Below, piece by piece: positions 11,524 to 22,410 of a stretch of 64,000 nucleotides of DNA. The translations under genes were made by a program, and so were the position numbers. Every line of letters starts with the position of its first letter. Position 1 is the first letter of the stretch. Source of the DNA: Cadophora sp. MPI-SDFR-AT-0126 (taxonomy: Eukaryota > Ascomycota > Leotiomycetes > Helotiales > Ploettnerulaceae); NCBI GenBank assembly GCA_020747065.1, contig JAGMVK010000010.1:124001-188000 (forward strand). The letters are read 5' to 3'. A model generated the notes under the pieces. The model worked only from the letters and a program-made list of their open reading frames with translations, had not been told where the DNA came from and made no database searches.

Positions 11524-14500
11524 ATGCTCCGAAGCTCCTTGCGGCAAAAGAGCTGCCAGCTCCTCAAAGCTGGCAGCCACCCAGCCAGATCTCTCTGTAC
11601 AACCTCCCAAACACCTCTTCGAATGTCCTCAAAAGCCTCCAGCACACTGAAATCCACTTCGAAACGATACACTCCTATCACCCAAAAGCGATATGCTGCC
11701 GCCGTCGCCAATGCTCCCGACCCAAACGACAGCTTTTTGTCCGGAAACACCGCAAATTATATCGACGAGATGTACATGCAGTGGAAGGAAGACCCCAAAA
11801 GTGTCCATGTATCATGGCAGGTATATTTCAGGAATATGGAGAGCGGAGATATGCCCATGTCCAAGGCGTTTACTCCTCCACCCAACCTCGTCCCCACGCC
11901 ATCCGGAGGTGTTGCGACCTTTTCCCCTGGCTTGGGCATGAGTGCTGGAGAGGGCTCAGATGTCACAAATCATTTGAAGGTACAACTTCTTGTGCGAGCC
12001 TACCAAGCTCGTGGTCATCACAAGGCCAACATCGACCCCTTGGGCATTCGCCGCGAGGCCCAAGAGTTTGGATACAGCAACCCGAAGGAACTGCGATTGG
12101 AACACTACCAATTCACGGAGAAGGACCTTGACACTGAATACACTCTTGGCCCTGGAATTCTGCCACGATTTAAGAAGGAAGGCCGCGAGAAGATGACTCT
12201 GCGTGAGATCATTGACGCCTGCGAACGCATCTACTGCGGTTCATACGGTGTCGAATATATCCATATCCCTGACAGAGAACAGTGCGACTGGCTCCGTGAG
12301 CGTATCGAAGTACCACAACCATTCAAGTACTCTGTCGACGAGAAGCGCCGAATCCTCGACCGTCTCATCTGGAGTTCCAGTTTCGAAGCCTTCTTGGCAA
12401 CGAAATACCCCAACGACAAGCGTTTCGGTTTGGAGGGCTGCGAAACATTGGTACCAGGAATGAAGGCCCTGATCGACCGAAGTGTGGACTATGGTGTCAA
12501 GGATATTGTCATTGGTATGCCTCATCGTGGCCGTCTGAACGTGCTGTCCAACGTCGTCCGAAAACCAAATGAGTCCATCTTCAGTGAGTTTGGAGGAAGT
12601 GCTGCTGCTGAGGATGAGGGCTCCGGTGATGTCAAATACCATCTGGGAATGAACTTCGAGAGACCGACTCCTTCTGGAAAGCGTGTTCAGCTGTCTCTCG
12701 TCGCCAATCCTTCCCATTTGGAAGCCGAGGACCCAGTTGTGTTGGGCAAGACCAGAGCTATCCAACATTACAATAATGATGAGAAGGCTCACAATACCGC
12801 TATGGGCGTCCTTCTCCATGGTGACGCTGCTTTCGCTGCCCAAGGTGTTGTATACGAATGTCTTGGTTTCCACTCCCTGCCCGCCTACTCAACTGGTGGT
12901 ACCATCCACTTGGTCGTCAACAATCAGATCGGTTTCACTACCGATCCTCGTTTCGCACGTTCAACTGCCTACTGTACCGATATTGCCAAGTCCATTGATG
13001 CTCCAGTTTTCCATGTCAACGCTGATGACGTTGAGGCCGTCAACTATGTTTGTCAATTAGCTGCTGATTGGCGCGCTGAGTTCCGCAAGGATGTCGTTAT
13101 TGATCTCGTTTGCTACCGTAAACACGGTCACAACGAGACTGATCAGCCATCTTTCACTCAACCCCTGATGTACAAGCGTATCCAGTCACACGAACCCCAA
13201 ATCGATATTTACATTGACCAGCTTCTGAAAGACGGAAGCTTCACCAAGGAAGATATTGATGAGCACAGAAAGTGGGTCTGGGGTATGTTGGAAGAGAGCT
13301 TTGCTAAGAGCAAGGATTATCAACCAACATCAAAGGAGTGGACTACTTCGGCCTGGAACGGGTTCAAGTCGCCCAAGGAATTGGCTACCGAAGTCCTTCC
13401 ACACAATCCCACTGGTGTGCCTGTCAGCACTTTAGAACACATTGGCACTACCATCGGAACAGCGCCAGAAGACTTCAATGTTCATCGCAACTTGAAGCGC
13501 ATTCTTGCTAACCGTGTCAAGACCGTTACTGAGGGTACTAACATCGATTGGTCAACTGCTGAGGCTCTTGCTTTCGGATCTCTTGTTCAGGAAGGCCACC
13601 ATGTCCGTGTTTCCGGTCAAGATGTTGAGCGTGGAACTTTCTCTCAGAGACATGCTGTCTTCCATGACCAGGAGAATGAAAAGACATACACTCCACTCCA
13701 ACATATCAGCAAGGATCAGGGCAAATTCGTCATTTCCAACTCTTCGTTGAGTGAATTCGGTTGCCTTGGATTCGAGTACGGATACTCTCTGTCGTCACCA
13801 AACGCCCTCGTCATGTGGGAAGCTCAATTCGGAGACTTCGCCAACAATGCTCAATGTATCATTGATCAATTCGTGGCATCTGGTGAAGTCAAGTGGATGC
13901 AGAGATCCGGTCTTGTCATGTCGTTACCCCCACGGCTATGATGGACAAGGACCTGAGCACTCTTCCGGACGTATGGAGAGATATCTTCAACTTTGTAATG
14001 AGGATCCTCGTATCTTCCCGTCGCCAGAAAAGCTTGATCGTCAACATCAAGACTGCAACATGCAGATTGCTTACATGACCACACCATCCAACTTGTTCCA
14101 CATCTTGAGAAGACAGATGAACAGACAGTTCCGCAAGCGTAAGTGTTTCAGCCTCGATTATAGTGCCCAGCTAACATAGGATAGCCCTCATCATCTTCTT
14201 CTCCAAGTCTCTTCTTAGACACCCTCTCGCTCGTTCTCCAATTGAGGAGTTCACTGGTGATTCTCAATTCAAGTGGATCATTCCCGACCCTGAACACGGC
14301 AAGTCCATTGCCGAGCCAGAAGAGATCGATCGTGTTATTCTCTGCTCCGGTCAGGTCTACGCCGCTCTTTACAAATACCGTGCCGACAACGGACTCAAGA
14401 ACACCGCCATCACTCGAATCGAACAATTGAACCCATTCCCATGGCAACTTCTCAAGGAGAATCTCGACAGCTACAAGAATGCCAAAACCATCGTCTGGTG

Positions 14501-14723
14501 TCAAGAAGAGCCTCTGAATGCCGGCGCCTGGAGTTTCACCCAACCTAGAATCGAGACATTGTTGAACCAGACCGAATTCCATGACCGCAAGCACGTTATG
14601 TATGCTGGACGTGACCCAAGTGCCAGTGTCGCCACTGGATTGAAGGCCAGTCACACCAAGGAGGAGGCTAAGCTGTTGGAGACTGCTTTCTCTGTAACTC
14701 AGGACAAGCTCAAGGGAGAGTAG
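11524..14723 (+). CDS. kgdA: 2-oxoglutarate dehydrogenase E1, mitochondrial (frameshifted in this assembly)
   Basis: This is the E1 component of the 2-oxoglutarate dehydrogenase complex, the thiamine-diphosphate enzyme that decarboxylates 2-oxoglutarate in the mitochondrial TCA cycle. Exon 1 is 11524-14138 and exon 2 is 14185-14723 (intron GTAAGT...GATAG). The N-terminus is Ser/Arg-rich and acid-free, a mitochondrial presequence. Diagnostic motifs are [37 protein letters not shown] (ThDP/Mg binding) and [15 protein letters not shown] (transketolase pyrimidine domain). The frame breaks at a run of five C (13927-13931). Removing one base from the count restores the strongly conserved [16 protein letters not shown] stretch, which otherwise lies in the next frame. 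A GT-AG intron cannot explain this without deleting those residues. Because the enzyme is central to metabolism, an assembly or sequencing error is the likeliest cause. The full product would be about 1,050 residues. Confidence 0.95.
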
Positions 14724-16494
14724 AGTGTAATATTGGGATGGGAGGGAAAGGGAAGGTGCATTAGATGAATGCCGGATTGTATTATTGTACAGAATTGCTG
14801 GCTACTGTTTCCTGCTTCGTATGAGCAGGACATGGTGACCTTGGAGAATATACATTGTTTACTTTGTCTGCATTGGATGTCCTCATACTCTATTGGTACT
14901 TTCATTCGGTGCAGCTGGTGCCAGGATGTCGAGGTATTATCGATTAATTTTCTCTCTCTTAGACTTCGCTTTCGGTTAGTAAGCTTGCCGCTCTTGCGCA
15001 GGCGCTAATCACCCTCGGCTCAGTCAACTCACCAGAGCAATCTGAGCAACTCACCCGAGCACCCTGAGCACCCTGAGCATCCTAAGCAAGAATTACCACA
15101 TCGTCACATGTTTTGACTTCTTGCTTTTTAGCTAATTATACTTGATCTGTCCTCTGTTCTCTTACATCACTTTTATCAAGTTTTGACAACGATACTCGAG
15201 GAGCCCAAACAAGTTCCCAAGGAACCTAAAGTGGACACTTTCTAAAAAATATACTTAGTGCTTTGCCTATAGTATAAGTGAGATCAACATGGATTCCCTA
15301 AGAGGAGTACTTCTTTTCACTCTATAAATTCCTTTATGCTTGTACTTATCTTGATCTGAATACCTCTCTTCTTCAATCTCATTGTTTAATCGACTTCCTA
15401 AATCTCTCTGTAAAATTCATTTTATTAATTGCCTTCTATTTACTACTCTGTGTAAGTTACTGTTTTAGTATTCTCAATGCCCAAAAGGAGTCAATAGAGG
15501 AGTTCTTTGCATGATCCTGTGGCAAAGGCTCTAGTATTAAGTCGGAAATTATTAATAGAAAAAAGGTGAAAAAAGATCTCTAGCCAGGAACAAAGAAAAA
15601 CTACACTCGTGCCCTAGCGCGATAGGACTAGTAAGAGCTATTTCCTGATCTCTAACAAAAATTTCTTCTAATGCTTATCTCTTTGCCAAATAGATTTAAA
15701 CTCGAACATCCTAGAGCTACTCCAGATGATATAGAGACGTCGAAAGATTGGGCCAGATGTATTGCATATGGTATCGTAGATGCCTATGGCGATGATATTG
15801 CTGGGCTAGGCTCTGTTGTCCGCTCGTGGAAGGATCTTACAGCAGGCTGGCAGTAGGCTGAACAGCTGCGAATAGCTTCGAGAAGGTTAAATGGATTTCC
15901 AGTGCTTACGAATATACTGCATAATCATCATTGAGTTCAGTGTTCTCGAATCGTCAATTGTTACGCCATGGAAGCCCTTCTTCCATCCTGTTGTCCACCA
16001 AATAAAGATACCTGCAATGACTTCTACAGTCCTGAGCTTCTAGCACCCATAAGATACATAGCAAACATTCAACCCCGCTGCTTGCCAATTATTATCGAAA
16101 CAAGGTCGCCAGGCATCCCATGCATATACTCCTTTCGCCAATGATGTAATATCAACCCAACCCCGCCCTTCCGAGCAAGCACTTCCCTTCCACACCCTCA
16201 TCACGACACATTAAACTTCTCACCACCCCGCGACATTTTTAATCAGAAACGCGAACATGTCCCCCACGGATCAACGGCACGGTTATCGAAAGCATAAACA
16301 CCAAAGTTTCATTGGTAAGTTCGCGAGTTTATCGATGATCGCAAGGTTCAAGAGTTCAAGGACGTTCGGACTCGGTTCTGAGAAAGTTTGTCAGGAATGT
16401 TCGTATCCAACAGCAGCTGCAGCCTTTTTATTGCTTTCTCGAGGTTATAGGTTTTTGATATATCCTGACTCCATAAGATCAAGCAGTCAAGATA
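14724..16494. other. AT-rich gene-poor region with decayed sequence
   Basis: Apart from the decayed fragment listed separately (about 15470-15857), no gene is supported. A possible first exon starts with ATG at 16257 and runs into a GTAAGT donor at 16316, but no continuation is visible before the transposon. The stretch 15120-15560 is low in GC and rich in stop codons on both strands. Confidence 0.5.
15470..15857 (+). pseudogene. Decayed ORF, possibly from a mobile-element recombinase
   Basis: The segment 15671-15856 reads as coding sequence (PDDIETSKDWARCIAYGIVD, then VVRSWKDLTAGWQ) and ends in TAG. About 70 bp upstream, in the same frame, a short coding-like stretch KNYTRALAR precedes several stops. 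The pairing of a KxYxRALxRF-like motif with a SVxxxWKxxTAGW-like motif reminds me of the N-terminal part of fungal tyrosine-recombinase-type proteins (DUF3435-like), but this rests on memory of the pattern. The rest of any gene is gone. It lies in an AT-rich stretch next to the Fot1-like element, consistent with a graveyard of mobile DNA. Confidence 0.25.
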
Positions 16495-18284
16495 CAGTGA
16501 AACCTTGATATAACGAAAAATTGTGTACAGTGATTTCATATCGTTATATTGAATATATTGTTATACTAGGTCTTATGTAATCCATCCATCCAAAGTACTC
16601 TGCCTTTGATTATTCAACTCTATAGCTTCCAGCTCCTGTTCTAACCTCTCTATTGCTCTCAAATGTTTGGTTTATAGATCAGGTCAGCCTTCTGTAAAAT
16701 CAATAAGAAGTTGGAGCTGCTTAAATAGAGTATATAGGTCGATCAGGAGTATTATCTTCTCCTGCTCTATATGCTCAAGGCCTAAATGTTCTGATATTAC
16801 CTCTTGTAATATACTCTCTAGATCTGATTCAACCTCCTCTTCCAATTCAGCTTCCTCAGCAGGGTTCAAGAAGTTCGAAATCGTCATTTTGTCTTGTATA
16901 ATTCCAACACTCACTACCTGATTGTAAAGGCTTAATATATTCGGTGTATCAATAGCTATCAGAAGAGCAATAGGAGTAGAGATAAGAGTTGACTTTCGAA
17001 AACAATTTTATATTGTTATATTTGTACCAAAATGGTTCTAACTTCGTACAATCCAATGAATCACAAGGTGTATATTGATTAAAGACAGAGGGTCTTGATT
17101 TGAGTTGAAACAATCAAGCATAAAGGCAAGCCATTGCCGATGATAACGAGACTTGAAGGATTGAATAATTCCTTGATCAAGGGATTGAAATCGACTTGTA
17201 GAGTTCTTTGGAAGCCAGCATATTCGAATATTCAAAGGAGGAGGTACTATTTCGAGAGCTGTATAATGAGCTGAGAAGTTATCCATTGATAGAAGTACTT
17301 CCCTTGTTATTCCAATATGTATATAAAAAGCTTGGAGCCATTCTATCATAATTGTTGTATTTATCCAAGCCTTTGAATTCCATCGCCACTGTGCTTCCAT
17401 TGTAGATACACTAATATTTCGTAGAGGTCGAGGAGTCTTTGCTTTCCCAATAATCCAAACAGAGAGTCGATCTGTCTCAGTAGAATTAGAACAAAGTACA
17501 ATAGAGACTCGAGCCTTGTCTCTTTTTAGCCCTGGTTGAGATGAAGTCACTAGTCCTCGAGATGGTGTCATTCTCCAAAATAAGCCAGTCTCATCCATAT
17601 TATATATGTCTTCTTCTTGGAACTCTCCTGCAAGTGTACGTAACCCTTCCATTTTGTCTTCTGCAGTCTCGGGGACTGATCGAGCTTTGCTGTGTTGTAT
17701 ATGTTCCTTAATATTGTATCATTTCTTGAATTTTTGAACTCAGCTAGTACTAAACTCTAGAGGAGGCTTGTTAGAGTATTCGGGGAGTTTGTGCCAGATC
17801 TCTAGAGCCTTCTCATGTAAGAGCTCTGAGCTGGTTATGCCTCCTTTCTCTTGGATTTGTTGCTGCCAAAGGTAGAGTACTCTCTCGAGGCTAGGCCATT
17901 GGTCTGTTCGGACACGTATGCAAAGAGTATTCGATGGAGTATCAAGGCTATCGAAATGAGAAGAGAGTGATTCGAAGACAGTAGATTATCTGATTTGGTG
18001 ATTGAATTGTTGATAGAACTACTCAATACAATCCTTTTGAGAAGGAAGAGGATTTTGAGAGTGTGCCCATGTATGTAAAGCATGCCGCTCCTTGATACGG
18101 ACCTGTTGACGAGGCATATTCAAGGGATATATTCAATATAGTGACTATGATAGAGCGATATTTGATCAAAAGGAGGTGATATTGTGTACATTGTAAGTTG
18201 AATGGGATTTGAATTAGTACCAAGAAAAATATCGCAATATCGTGAATATCGTTCTAGCGCGTATCGTTATATCGAGTTTTACTG
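16495..18284 (-). mobile_element. Complete but dead Fot1/Pogo-type (Tc1/mariner) DNA transposon
   Basis: The element is 1,790 bp. Its terminal inverted repeats begin CAGTGAAACCTTGATATAAC at 16495 and, read inward from 18284 on the other strand, CAGTAAAACTCGATATAACG. It is flanked by TA on both sides (16493-16494 and 18285-18286), the target duplication of Tc1/mariner elements. It contains a transposase frame on the minus strand. The TIRs match at about 19 of the first 22 positions, so the copy is structurally intact. It sits about 160 bp upstream of the HET gene start. Confidence 0.9.
16684..18117 (-). pseudogene. Fot1/Pogo transposase, inactivated by six nonsense codons
   Basis: One reading frame spans 18117-16684 (478 codons) with no frameshift. 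It opens MPRQQVRIKERHALHTWAHS (HTH psq/CENP-B box region), continues through a CENP-B type HTH part (LEIWHKLPEY, HIQHSKARSVPE) and the DDE domain, and ends in an acidic tail (EEAELEEEVESDLESI). The catalytic acids are visible: YNMDETG, LSMDNFSAH and SLDQGIIQSF, the DDD pattern of Pogo/Fot1. In-frame stops are at 18021-18019, 17988-17986, 17742-17740, 17721-17719, 17040-17038 and 17010-17008. Each could come from a single C-to-T or G-to-A change in a Gln, Arg or Trp codon. That is the expected mark of repeat-induced point mutation. The protein cannot be made from this copy. Confidence 0.9.
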
Positions 18285-18446
18285 TAGGTACAATTTCACA
18301 CGTGATATTCACGTGGTGCGGACGCCTCATTGTGGTCTGCGACACAGCCACCGCAAAACAATCCTCAGCCTTGCCCTGACTCTACGTACCTTTCAAATTC
18401 TCTTCTCCATCATGTCTTTCGATTCATATTTCTTATCTTCGTTACA

Positions 18447-20279
18447 ATGGACGACGAGCAAGACTCTGTCTTCGAATACAGCGTTCTGCCCTTAGAAGCA
18501 GGCGAATTCCGCATCCTCATCCTTCACGCTTCATCCAACCCCTCAGCCTCAATCTACTGCTCGCTGGTGCAAGAACAGCTCCCAGGCCTCGAGCCTTACG
18601 ATGCCCTCTCCTACACCTGGGGAAAAGACGACCCAAACTCGATCATCAAATTAAACAACTGCAAGTTCAAGATCCGGGAGAATCTCCACCACGCTCTCCT
18701 CCAGCTCCGGCACACCACAGAAGACAGGAGAATCTGGATCGACGCAATATGCATCAACCAGCTCTCGATCCCCGAGCGCAACGTCCAAGTCGCGCAGATG
18801 AAAGACATCTTCGCCAATGCCTCGCTTGTCGCCATTTGGCTAGGCCATGACTCCAACGGGGCGAAGAAATTCGCGCTCGAGTATATACCCATACTCACTA
18901 AGAGTATCGAGGAACCGGGGTGGGTGGAAGCCGATGATGGATTCAGAGCCGCATTAGACGACGAAGATTTCATCAAAGCGCTGAATTGCGTGAGTTACGT
19001 GCTGGAAAATCCGTGGTGGAGGAGAATATGGGTGATTCAGGAGGTGGCGGTTGCGAAGCGAGACCCGGTTGTCTATGCAGGTGCTGGGAGCATCACTTGG
19101 GAACAGTTGTGGGAATTTCATTTTGTTGCAAGCGATCATCACATCTTCGGCTTACTGTACGGAGACGGCGTCTCGAGCGCGGCGAAGGAAGCACTGGCTG
19201 ATCTGCACGACGGGTTAGGCTCCTTTGATTCTATTGCCAGGATTCGAGAGATTCAGTATAATGGAATGGAACAGCCTTTGGGTAGTATTACTGTGACTGG
19301 GCACAGGTACCGATGTACAGATTTAAGGGATAGGATCTTTGCTTTGCTGGGCTTAGTTAACCCGCCGTCGACACTTCAGGCTGACTACCATCTGAGTCGG
19401 TTCAGGGTCAATGTACTGACTATGACGCATCTTATGCTTGAGAGTCAGGATTTGAGGGCTCTCTCTTGGATCACGGGCTCGGTGGATGGACACGGAGATC
19501 CGAGTCTGCCGTCTTGGGTACCGGATTTTGGAGACGATAGAGTATATCATAGCATGTTCATCTCGACGGACCAGAAAATCCTGTTTGGCAAGGGTGAAAG
19601 GCTGTACTCGGCTTCTGGTTCGAGCTATGACTATTCAAGCCTGCAGTTCGAGGACGACGGTCTCGTCTTAGTGACGAGAGGGTGCATTATCGACTCCATC
19701 CGGCGTCTCGGTGATTGCTCTCCGCGAAACTCTATGCTGTGGCCCAGTGTAGACCAGTTCTCGGAAGTGCTGAAGAGCTGGAAGACTATCGCTCAACTCC
19801 CGATTGATGCAGCACCAAGCGCCGATTTCTGGAGGACTATTTTAGTTGATCGCGATGAGTGTGCGGTCAAGCTACCGATCGGCACATTTGGGAAGAGGCT
19901 AGGTCCAGATGCTGCTGCGCTGCCACGAACAGTCGAGCAGGAGACTAAATTGATTTCTAAGCTTTACCTGACGCCAGGACCACATTTTGGACGTAGATTC
20001 GTGCTGACAGCGAATGGAGCAATGGGATTAGCTCCTGAGATGGCCGAAGGGGGGGATCAGATCTGTGTTTTGTTTGGTGGTGAGGTGCCGTATGTTGTGA
20101 GGCCGTTGAAAGAGGGGTACTATAAGCTGGTTGGTGAATGGTGAGTTTACTATTGTGTGAAGGCGTGAGGAAGGTCAGTACTGATAGGTTGCAGTTTTGT
20201 GCTAGGAGTTATGGATAGTGAAGCGCTTGAGGATCAGAAGGCGAGAAGAGATCACTTCCAGGAGTTCCGAATCAAGTGA
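18447..20279 (+). CDS. HET-domain (heterokaryon incompatibility) protein
   Basis: Exon 1 is 18447-20140 and exon 2 is 20195-20279. The intron GTGAGT...TTGCAG splits a Cys codon and is supported because the second exon supplies the usual HET-protein ending (GECFVLGVMDSEAL). The product is 592 residues. ATG 18447 is preferred over the upstream in-frame ATG at 18330, since it starts just before the family's acidic opening MDDEQDSVFEY. The HET domain covers about residues 50-200 with the motifs YDALSYTWG, IWIDAICINQ (the residues NVQVAQMKDIF follow) and WWRRIWVIQEVAVA. HET proteins mediate allorecognition and programmed cell death when unlike strains fuse, but most family members have no assigned role. 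The upstream region is shortened by a transposon ending 160 bp before the ATG. Confidence 0.92.
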
Positions 20280-20941
20280 TGTTGATGAAGGCATTTCTAT
20301 ACGGATGGGTAGGATATGACTGGCTGGTAGCGAGAGCTTGATGAGCAAGGTAAAACGCAATTTAGGATTCATGTGGAAGTATGTTAAATGCAGAAGAGGG
20401 TCACGACTATGGTGTCTGACGATTCGATGGGAAGGAGCTAATATCTCCATCGAGACAGCTTAAGATTAATCGTCTGGCACGGCCAGAACTTTGCTCTGGA
20501 GTCGAAGAAAGATATAAGATGTAAGTAAGAGCCACCATTACTCGTCGTACATCTTGCCCGAATTCACCTATCCTTTTTAGCTACAGCTTTACTTTAGTTC
20601 CTTTCGATTGTCCAAAAACTGATCACAACAATAAATTTATGCTAATCTCATAGTTTTATAAGCAGAAGAAAACGGCGGCGATGGCCCAAAAGTAATGTGG
20701 CCATATAGGGAAAATACAATTCTACAGTGTACGCCAGGAAATTCCACAAGCTCTTACATCTTTTTCGCTATCCAGAAAAGAGATTTCCATTCACCTCTTA
20801 AATCCATACAAAGGCAAATCCAGTCCCTCAGCAGCAGGGCCAGCAAACTTGTCAATCAACCCCGCGACCTCCGACATCGCAAGACCTTCGAGCTCTTTTC
20901 CTCATAACTTTTATCGCAAGATCAAAACACCTAGGCCTCCG
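20280..20941. other. Intergenic region
   Basis: The sequence downstream of the HET gene contains no supported gene. Short open frames at 20202-20450 and 20695-20907 overlap the HET 3' end or lack coding character. Confidence 0.6.
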
Positions 20942-21841
20942 TCAACTTTCAAATTGAGGGAAGGAGGAACTGGCACAATAATGTACTGTACCTCCACTCA
21001 CCTCGATACTACAGCCTATCTCCTTCGACAAACCCAGGTCGTCCTTCTCAGTCTTCGTTTCTCTATCAAAAATTGATACATCACTCTCCACTTCTTCCTG
21101 ATCAAATTCTAATATTTCATGATTTGCTTTCCTCTTTCTTGAGATGTGTACAAAGTTACGTAGTACACTTACTGTTTCCTCTTGATCAAGTCCCCACATA
21201 TCTCTATGTACTCAACAATAAATCCTCATACATAGATCAAAAATGATTCTAGATCTTCTAGATCTTCTGGATCGAGGGGCTTTGTAATGCGCGAACATGG
21301 TGTCTCCTTTGCTAAATAACTACCGCTAGACTCGTCATAGAACCGTCTTTCTAACTTTCGGCTTCTCCGCCTTCGATGTCTTCTATCAGCCTCTTGCGTT
21401 TCGTGCCCGATCTCTTCATAAATCGACCGTGTCTCTGCTCCAACGACCATTTTGTGAATGTCAGATATTGAGAGAGTAGGTGGGCTAGATCATCAAAGTC
21501 CTCATCTAAGTTGGGGTAGCCAGGTAAATTCTCTTTCCATCGGTCTCGACTCATCCTAAGAAAGTGAAAACTCGCGCCATCCGAGTCGGGACTATCACTA
21601 TCTTCGTCCCCTTCAGGAAAACCCAATCTACCTTGCAATGAATTTTGAAGCCAGCCGTCGTCATCATGTTCTCTGAGTGCTTCACACACTCAAAGCAGGT
21701 ATCAAGATCACCTTCTATTGGCGTGGCACATATCTTGCAGCTGGCGATGCCTTGGGCGCCTAGTAGTTGCGCCCTCGTTTTCCAGTATGTAATCTCGCTG
21801 GCCATCAGTTTGAACATGGTGAACATGCGCCCTTCTATGTT
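20942..21841 (-). pseudogene. Doubtful minus-strand coding region, frame-broken, unknown function
   Basis: Four consecutive open frames on the minus strand (from 21826, 21689, 21450 and 21199) look coding. The first has a paired-cysteine motif (CKICATP, then CFEC), followed by an acidic Asp/Ser stretch (EGDEDSDSPDSDG), a basic nuclear-type stretch (RHRRRRSRKLERR) and a final Glu/Asp-rich part. Successive frames are offset by the same phase, and I found no GT-AG introns of credible length joining them. This is either an old gene with indels or one whose introns I cannot place. It is followed upstream by an AT-rich patch. I do not recognise a family. Confidence 0.3.
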
Positions 21842-22410
21842 GCCACCAAGCCGCCGCGGGTTTTAAATTCTAAGTTTACATTAATATATATTATTAAGAA
21901 GGTTTAAATCGTAATTAAAGAGCTTTAAATTAAAATAACAGAATTAAAATTACAACAAGAATTAGACTTTACAAAGGAGAATTAGAATTTATAATATCTT
22001 ATATAAAAATCAACGTAGAATAGAGTTATGAAGTCCTGAATAGGAAGTCTTGTAGTTAAGCGAGGTAGCCGGAATGGGGGTGTGAGAACGTTAGCCTGCA
22101 GGAACGTCGAAAAGTGAAGAGGGGTTCCTGGCAGCAGCTTAGGGGTACGGAAACCTAGCTTTACCCTCCGCCAAAACACCCCAATACGGAATTTTGAGGC
22201 GTAGGTCTAAACATTCCGGCGCTTCAAACTTCCATACTTGCTTGTATCGAGGCTCAGCCAGATCTTTTCACTTTCCCGATTGCGGCGCCCCAGCTCTATC
22301 TGAGAAGCTATTAAACGCTGTGAACCTCTACCTCAAAACACCTAGGTCCGGTTTCACCAAAGGATCTTCTTCGCCTCCAAAGAGTCTCTGTTCAAAAATA
22401 CTCCTTGACA
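21842..22410. other. AT-rich patch and promoter of the Sde182-type gene
   Basis: Bases about 21865-22020 are strongly AT-rich (TTAAATT, TTATATA runs) and contrast with both flanks, suggesting a decayed or RIP-altered relic. From about 22180 the composition returns to normal and leads into the next gene. No gene is seen. Confidence 0.5.

Noticed and set aside
13921..13993. An intron explaining the OGDH frame change
   Set aside because: Any GT-AG intron here would remove the [14 protein letters not shown] stretch, which is conserved in all E1 proteins and is present in the next frame.
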